From contig JASHVU010000300.1 of assembly GCA_030044455.1 (NCBI GenBank), forward strand, positions 1-27,236: DNA of 27,236 bases, given 5' to 3'. The position numbers and the translations under genes are program-made. The stretch comes from Acidobacteriaceae bacterium (GTDB lineage Bacteria > Acidobacteriota > Terriglobia > Terriglobales > Acidobacteriaceae). Positions within the stretch are counted from its first letter, which is position 1, and every line of letters starts with the position of its first letter. The notes below the pieces were generated by a model that saw only the letters and a list, made by a program, of their open reading frames with translations, had not been told where the DNA came from and did no database searches. Positions 23,170-27,236 of the stretch are shown here, in pieces.

Positions 23170-24450
23170 CTAGTTGACCAGCGTTTCCCGTTCGAAAATC
23201 GTGGGCGGCAGAACAATGCCCGAAACACGCAAGCGCTCGAGGAACTTTGGCCGGATGCGGCTCGGCTGGAATACTCCAATCACCTTGCCGTCGGGCCCAA
23301 TGCCCTTCTTCTGGAAGCTGAAGATCTCCTGCATGCTGATCACCGCCTCTTCCATGCCGGTGATCTCGGTAACGCTCGTCACCTTGCGCGTGCCGTCAGT
23401 CATGCGCGTTGCCTGCACAACAATCTGCACAGCGGAGGCAATCTGCTGGCGAACCGACTTCTCGTTCAGATTCAGGTTGCCCATCGCCACCATCGATTCA
23501 AGCCTCGAAATGGCGTCGCGTGGCGTGTTGGCGTGAACGGTGGTCATCGAACCTTCGTGACCGGTGTTCATCGCCTGCAGCATGTCGAAGGCCTCTTCGC
23601 CGCGAACCTCGCCGATGATGATGCGGTCCGGCCGCATACGAAGAGCATTGCTCAGCAATTGCCTCTGCCGGATCGCGCCCTGGCCCTCAATGTTGGGCGG
23701 ACGGGTTTCAAGTCGCACGATGTTTTCCTGGGCCAGCCTCAATTCGGCCGCGTCTTCGATCGTCACCAGCCGCTCACTGTGCGGAATGTACTGCGAAAGT
23801 ATGTTCATGAACGTGGTCTTGCCGGCGCCGGTGCCGCCCGAAACCACAATGCTGATCTTGGCTTTAACGGCGGCTGAGAGCACTTCCATCATCTCGGCCG
23901 AAATGCTTTTGAGCGCAACCAGCTGATTGGCGGCCAAAGGACCCGTGCCGAAACGGCGGATGGAGAGCGACGGCCCGTCGAGCGCAAGCGGAGGAATAAT
24001 GGCATTGACACGGGATCCATCCGGCAAACGCGCGTCCACCATCGGTGAAGATTCGTCGACTCGCCGACCCACCCGCGATACGATCCGGTCAATGATCTGG
24101 AGCAGATGACGGTCGTCGCGGAACGACGTATTCACGCGCTGCAGCAGGCCGCCCTTTTCAATAAACACATGGTCCTTGTCATTGACCAGGATGTCGGAGA
24201 TCTTGGGATCGCGCAGCAGTGGCTCGAGGGGCCCGAGTCCGAATACCTCATCGAGCAGATCGGCCTGGATCCGCTCCTGCTCGTCGTAGTTGAGCGGTAC
24301 GCGCTGATCCGCGATGATCTCTTTTACGATACTTGACACGGCCTGGCGGGCCTGGCTGGAATTGACCCGCGACAGCTTTTCCAGATCCAGCTTCGCGATC
24401 AGCGTCCGGTGTATTTCCGCCTTATACTTCTCCAGATTCATCAATTCCAT
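23170..24450 (-). CDS. tadA: Tad secretion ATPase TadA/CpaF
   Basis: A 426-aa hexameric motor ATPase of the PulE/VirB11 superfamily. The N-terminal helical domain (about 1-110) is followed by the RecA-like core: Walker [10 protein letters not shown] (205-213), Asp box [12 protein letters not shown] (228-239), Walker [13 protein letters not shown] (275-286) and His box [12 protein letters not shown] (297-308). It powers Flp pilus extension, and in some bacteria the same enzyme also drives retraction. Length and motifs are normal. It lies between tadZ (55 bp) and tadB (15 bp). Confidence 0.96.
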   Translation of the reverse strand: MELMNLEKYKAEIHRTLIAKLDLEKLSRVNSSQARQAVSSIVKEIIADQRVPLNYDEQERIQADLLDEVFGLGPLEPLLRDPKISDILVNDKDHVFIEKGGLLQRVNTSFRDDRHLLQIIDRIVSRVGRRVDESSPMVDARLPDGSRVNAIIPPLALDGPSLSIRRFGTGPLAANQLVALKSISAEMMEVLSAAVKAKISIVVSGGTGAGKTTFMNILSQYIPHSERLVTIEDAAELRLAQENIVRLETRPPNIEGQGAIRQRQLLSNALRMRPDRIIIGEVRGEEAFDMLQAMNTGHEGSMTTVHANTPRDAISRLESMVAMGNLNLNEKSVRQQIASAVQIVVQATRMTDGTRKVTSVTEITGMEEAVISMQEIFSFQKKGIGPDGKVIGVFQPSRIRPKFLERLRVSGIVLPPTIFERETLVN

Positions 24451-24505
24451 ACTGCACCTTCCAACACTCTACTTGCGACCCAGGCAACGATAGATGCGGT
24501 CAGCC

Positions 24506-25834
24506 TTATCCGAACAGACTGAACCCCTTCTTCTTCGTAGTCGTCTGTTGCTCAGTCTGGCCAATCGCCGCTCGCGCCATTTGCTTGATGAGCCGGGAAA
24601 TGGGCGAATCAGCCAGTGCCAGCGGCGTGGCGTTGATCTGCATCTTGCGTACGGCCGTGTAGTCGTTGGGGATCTTCCACTGCGCCGCGCGCGTCAATGC
24701 CTTCGTGATATGTTCTTCCGATACCCCCATCGAACGCGCTTCATAGCGATTGATAACAATTTCCAGCCGCGGGCCGCCGCCGGTGAAAAACTGCGTGATG
24801 AGACGATTGGAATTACGCAATTCCGGTATGCCGGCTTGCGTCACCAGATAGATCGTCGTCGAATCTCTCAGGATTGAAGAGCCTTCAAAACTCAATTGCG
24901 ATCCCCAATCCACTACAACGTTGTCGAACTCCTGACGCGCCACGGCCAGCAGCCGATCAATATCCTCGTCCTTGGCTTCGAATTGAAGGAACTTGCCTGG
25001 AGCCGCCAGCACCCAGACTCCCGAACTATGCTTGACCAGCAGCTGATGCAGGAATGCGCCATCGAGACGGTTGGCGGCCTGCAGCGCATTGATGGTGGAG
25101 TATTCGGCCACGATTCCCAAATTGAGAGCTGCATCGCCCAGTGGCAGATCGAGGTCAACGAGCAGCGTCTTCTGATCGGGCTCCTGCGCAAGGGCCACGG
25201 CAAAGTTGCAGGCCAGAGTGGTTGCACCCGAGCCGCCCTTGGCGCCGAGAAATGTCAATAGCCTGCCGGCGACCTTTTTGACCGACTTATTGACCGGACG
25301 CCGCGCGGTGGCGCGCACCAGTGCCTCAGCCACAACATTGCGGTCAAACGGTACGGTCAGGTACTCACGGGCCCCCGCGCGCATGCAGCGCATCAACAAG
25401 TCAGAATCAGTCTTGGCGGAATAGACCATTACCGTTGCCGTCCCCGTAGCGCCAATGCTCTCCACCAGTTCCAGGGCGTATTCCGGATCCGAGTCCAGGT
25501 CGATGATGATTACGTCGTAATGCTGTTCAAGGACGCGGGCTACATCGTCCAGTCCGGGAGGATACGACGAAAACTCGCGAACATCATTTCCCGAGGTCCC
25601 GGCCAGGGCGAGCAACGCTGCTGCACGACGATCCTCATTCGGACCAATTAAGGCAATTGAAAGCGCCTCTGATCCAATCGAGTCGGGATATTGAGAACCG
25701 AAATACGGGGAAGAATCCGTTGACACCGCGCCATCGCTCCTTGCTTCTTGATTCTTTCCTTGCACGTGCTTCGATTCGTTACTCGATCCCTGCACGTGTT
25801 TCCAGCTTCGACCATTCCCGCGCGCGCCTGCCAT
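24506..25834 (-). CDS. tadZ: TadZ/CpaE pilus localisation ATPase
   Basis: A 442-aa protein. The N-terminal 55 residues are hydrophilic and contain a small direct repeat (KHVQG at 12-16 and 22-26). A receiver-like domain (about 55-180) carries IIDLDSD near D112. A MinD/ParA-type ATPase follows with the deviant Walker A FLGAKGGSGATT (K199) and LLVDLDLPLGD (224-234). TadZ proteins place the Tad machine at the cell pole or membrane. The start is 25834, with GGAG six bases upstream; the longer frame opening at 25969 overlaps cpaA. It starts 17 bp after the cpaA stop. Confidence 0.93.
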   Translation of the reverse strand: MAGARGNGRSWKHVQGSSNESKHVQGKNQEARSDGAVSTDSSPYFGSQYPDSIGSEALSIALIGPNEDRRAAALLALAGTSGNDVREFSSYPPGLDDVARVLEQHYDVIIIDLDSDPEYALELVESIGATGTATVMVYSAKTDSDLLMRCMRAGAREYLTVPFDRNVVAEALVRATARRPVNKSVKKVAGRLLTFLGAKGGSGATTLACNFAVALAQEPDQKTLLVDLDLPLGDAALNLGIVAEYSTINALQAANRLDGAFLHQLLVKHSSGVWVLAAPGKFLQFEAKDEDIDRLLAVARQEFDNVVVDWGSQLSFEGSSILRDSTTIYLVTQAGIPELRNSNRLITQFFTGGGPRLEIVINRYEARSMGVSEEHITKALTRAAQWKIPNDYTAVRKMQINATPLALADSPISRLIKQMARAAIGQTEQQTTTKKKGFSLFG

Positions 25835-25851
25835 GGTCTGCTCCTCACCCT

Positions 25852-26364
25852 TCAACGAACGAAAAATGAGAACAGCGTTCCGACTGCAATGGCCGGTGCG
25901 TAAGGCATCTTGCGCCGCCGGGGGTTCTCGATCGTGGCCTCTGGATCGCGAAACGTTCCACGTTTCCAACCCGCCATCAGATCTCCGGTACCTTTGAACA
26001 GGTCAAGTAAAAATCCGCCCAGTGCCGCCCAAATCATGACGATTACGCCTCCCGCCAACGCGGTAAAGATCAGGGCAAAGATCATCTGAACGGGACCTAT
26101 CCAGGCCCCCACCGCGGCACAGAGCTTTACGTCACCTGCCCCCATGCCACCTAACAGAAAAAGAGCGCCAAATATGCCGATCGCAACTCCGGCTCCGGCC
26201 AGGCTCTGCCCAATGCCATGCCAGCCGAACAGCACACCCTGAACCACGATCCCGGCCAGCCAATAAGGAAAAACCAGCCAATTCGGAATGCGCCTGCTCC
26301 GTAGGTCGGTGAATGTCGCCACACTTAAGACAACCAGTGTCGGCCACCAGCCAAACGAGTGCAT
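25852..26364 (-). CDS. cpaA: prepilin peptidase CpaA/TadV
   Basis: A 170-aa aspartic protease of the type IV prepilin peptidase family, the short Tad form without the N-methylation domain. About four to five helices are seen. The two catalytic aspartates are D20 in TDLRSRRIPNWL and D78 in GGMGAGDVKL (the GxGD motif). It would process the two Flp pilins and TadE. The ATG at 26364 has AAAGGAG six to seven bases upstream. It is the first gene of the cpaA-tadZ-tadA-tadB-tadC operon. Confidence 0.94.
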   Translation of the reverse strand: MHSFGWWPTLVVLSVATFTDLRSRRIPNWLVFPYWLAGIVVQGVLFGWHGIGQSLAGAGVAIGIFGALFLLGGMGAGDVKLCAAVGAWIGPVQMIFALIFTALAGGVIVMIWAALGGFLLDLFKGTGDLMAGWKRGTFRDPEATIENPRRRKMPYAPAIAVGTLFSFFVR

Positions 26365-26410
26365 CCCCTGCTCCTTTTACCCCGTTACAGTCAGGGGATA
26401 AATCAGTAAG

Positions 26411-26426
26411 AGCAATTCGCCAACCA
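26411..26426 (-). promoter_or_regulatory. weak sigma54-like site before the tad operon
   Basis: On the minus strand, TGGTTGGCGAATTGCT has GG and GC at -24/-12 spacing and a perfect TTGCT, but the -24 box is only TGG. It lies 47 bp before the cpaA ATG. It resembles the better site before the pilin gene, which is the main reason to list it. Confidence 0.25.
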
Positions 26427-27236
26427 AATAACTTCGCCGGTATAGCTTGGGGAATCAGTACGTTACCACTAAGTGAAAACCCAACTGTACACGGCTGTTT
26501 ACTCACTCTTTCCGGCTGTGGATCAACTCGTATACACGCCGGCGGCAAACCATAAACCAACTCAAGCTCATCCGCGGGAACGATGTGGCCAGCCTTGAAC
26601 CGCTCTGCCGGTCTTCAAATCCCCGCTTAGCTCATACATGGATCAGCTGTATCAAATTAAAACAGATACACTATTCAGATCAACCGTTAAGATTTCATTA
26701 TGGACCGCCATTGACGCATAGTCCAGTCATCGGTGGTGAAGCGAAGGCACACGCCCCCGCGCCGTCTGTCGATTTAATAACCACCCTCGGCTAGGCTGGC
26801 GGGCGAAGCCGGGATTTGAAGCAGCAATTATTGTGCCACTCTCTCACCAGTTGCCTATATGCGAAAAACATTCCTTCCACTTTTGGGTAACTACAATTAT
26901 TACCTAGGTTACTCTCTTTGGTCACATTCCGGTTTTCCAATGCTCGCATTTGCGGCTATTCTGTTTCCGTCGCAATCGAATTTCAACTTCAAACCGTTCC
27001 TTCGGCTGCATAAGATGTTGACAGACAATATTTTATGACAACCTGAGATCCCATCCCTGTTCCCTCTGACTTGAAGGCGGGGATGCAACCGTAGCGGTCC
27101 GGCGATCCCGGGTTTGATGTGCAAGCACTCGGGTCGGTGGACAAATTCGCCTTAAGCCGTTGATTTTCATTGGTACTTCATCGCATTTTGGATTACCAGT
27201 GTCGGATTCTTTAGCACTAATCGGGGATTGGCAAAG
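26427..27236. other. gene-poor right end of the window
   Basis: About 800 bp with no convincing protein frame on either strand; the longer frames show no family resemblance. AT content is higher than in the tad operon. It contains an inverted repeat TGTATC-N11-GATACA (26648-26653, 26665-26670) that could be an operator. It may be the regulatory region of the tad operon plus upstream spacer. Confidence 0.5.

Noticed and set aside
23077..23877. 266-aa plus-strand frame opposite tadA/tadB
   Set aside because: Antisense to highly conserved ATPase motifs; His/Arg-rich noise.
26909..27124. 71-aa minus-strand frame near the right end
   Set aside because: No recognisable family, Cys/Arg-rich, and codon composition not like the neighbouring genes; left as non-coding.

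Overview
The window looks like an Acidobacteriota chromosome (Terriglobia/Acidobacteriaceae-like). This is an inference from protein style, moderate GC and the arrangement of a Tad (tight adherence, type IVb Flp pilus) locus next to GT87/GT-C glycosyltransferases. No rRNA, tRNA, CRISPR array or phage gene was found.

Layout. Positions 1-197 hold a short stretch that may be coding on the minus strand, cut by the left end of an IS66-family element (198-2718). The element has matching ends and intact tnpA, tnpB and tnpC. Positions 2719-3024 contain no recognisable gene. From 7297 down to 3025, on the minus strand, lie a polytopic GT-C-like protein, a polyprenyl-phosphate-sugar-synthase-like GT2 enzyme and a second GT-C protein. 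Two 61-aa Flp pilins (8193-8008 and 7770-7585, minus) follow, separated by a large stem-loop. Facing away from them on the plus strand are two GT87-family proteins, the second preceded by a coupled 43-codon mini-ORF, and an Aur1-like PAP2 phosphatase/transferase (8463-12114).

The remainder is the Tad machinery, nearly all on the minus strand in two blocks. Block A runs from 26364 down to about 17253: prepilin peptidase (cpaA/tadV), tadZ/cpaE, tadA/cpaF, tadB, tadC, a 31-aa one-helix protein, a DUF192-like/PilZ fusion, tadE and tadG. It ends at a strong stem-loop (17188-17216) shared with a convergent plus-strand TonB-like gene. Block B (15085-12142) is cpaB, the cpaC secretin and a stand-alone DUF192 protein. 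It converges on the PAP2 gene with another stem-loop between the stops.

How the genes fit together. CpaA would process the Flp pilins and the TadE-like pseudopilin; TadA/B/C/Z form the motor and platform; CpaB/CpaC form the periplasmic and outer-membrane channel; TadE/G are minor or tip components. The most notable feature is the pair of DUF192-type proteins, one per Tad block. One is fused to a PilZ domain with both c-di-GMP motifs intact, which suggests a second-messenger input into this pilus. The glycosyltransferases around the pilin genes are consistent with a polyprenyl-phosphate-sugar-dependent envelope or pilus glycosylation route, which is inference only. No tadD or rcpB candidate is seen. 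Positions 26365-27236 contain promoter-like and palindromic sequence but no convincing gene.
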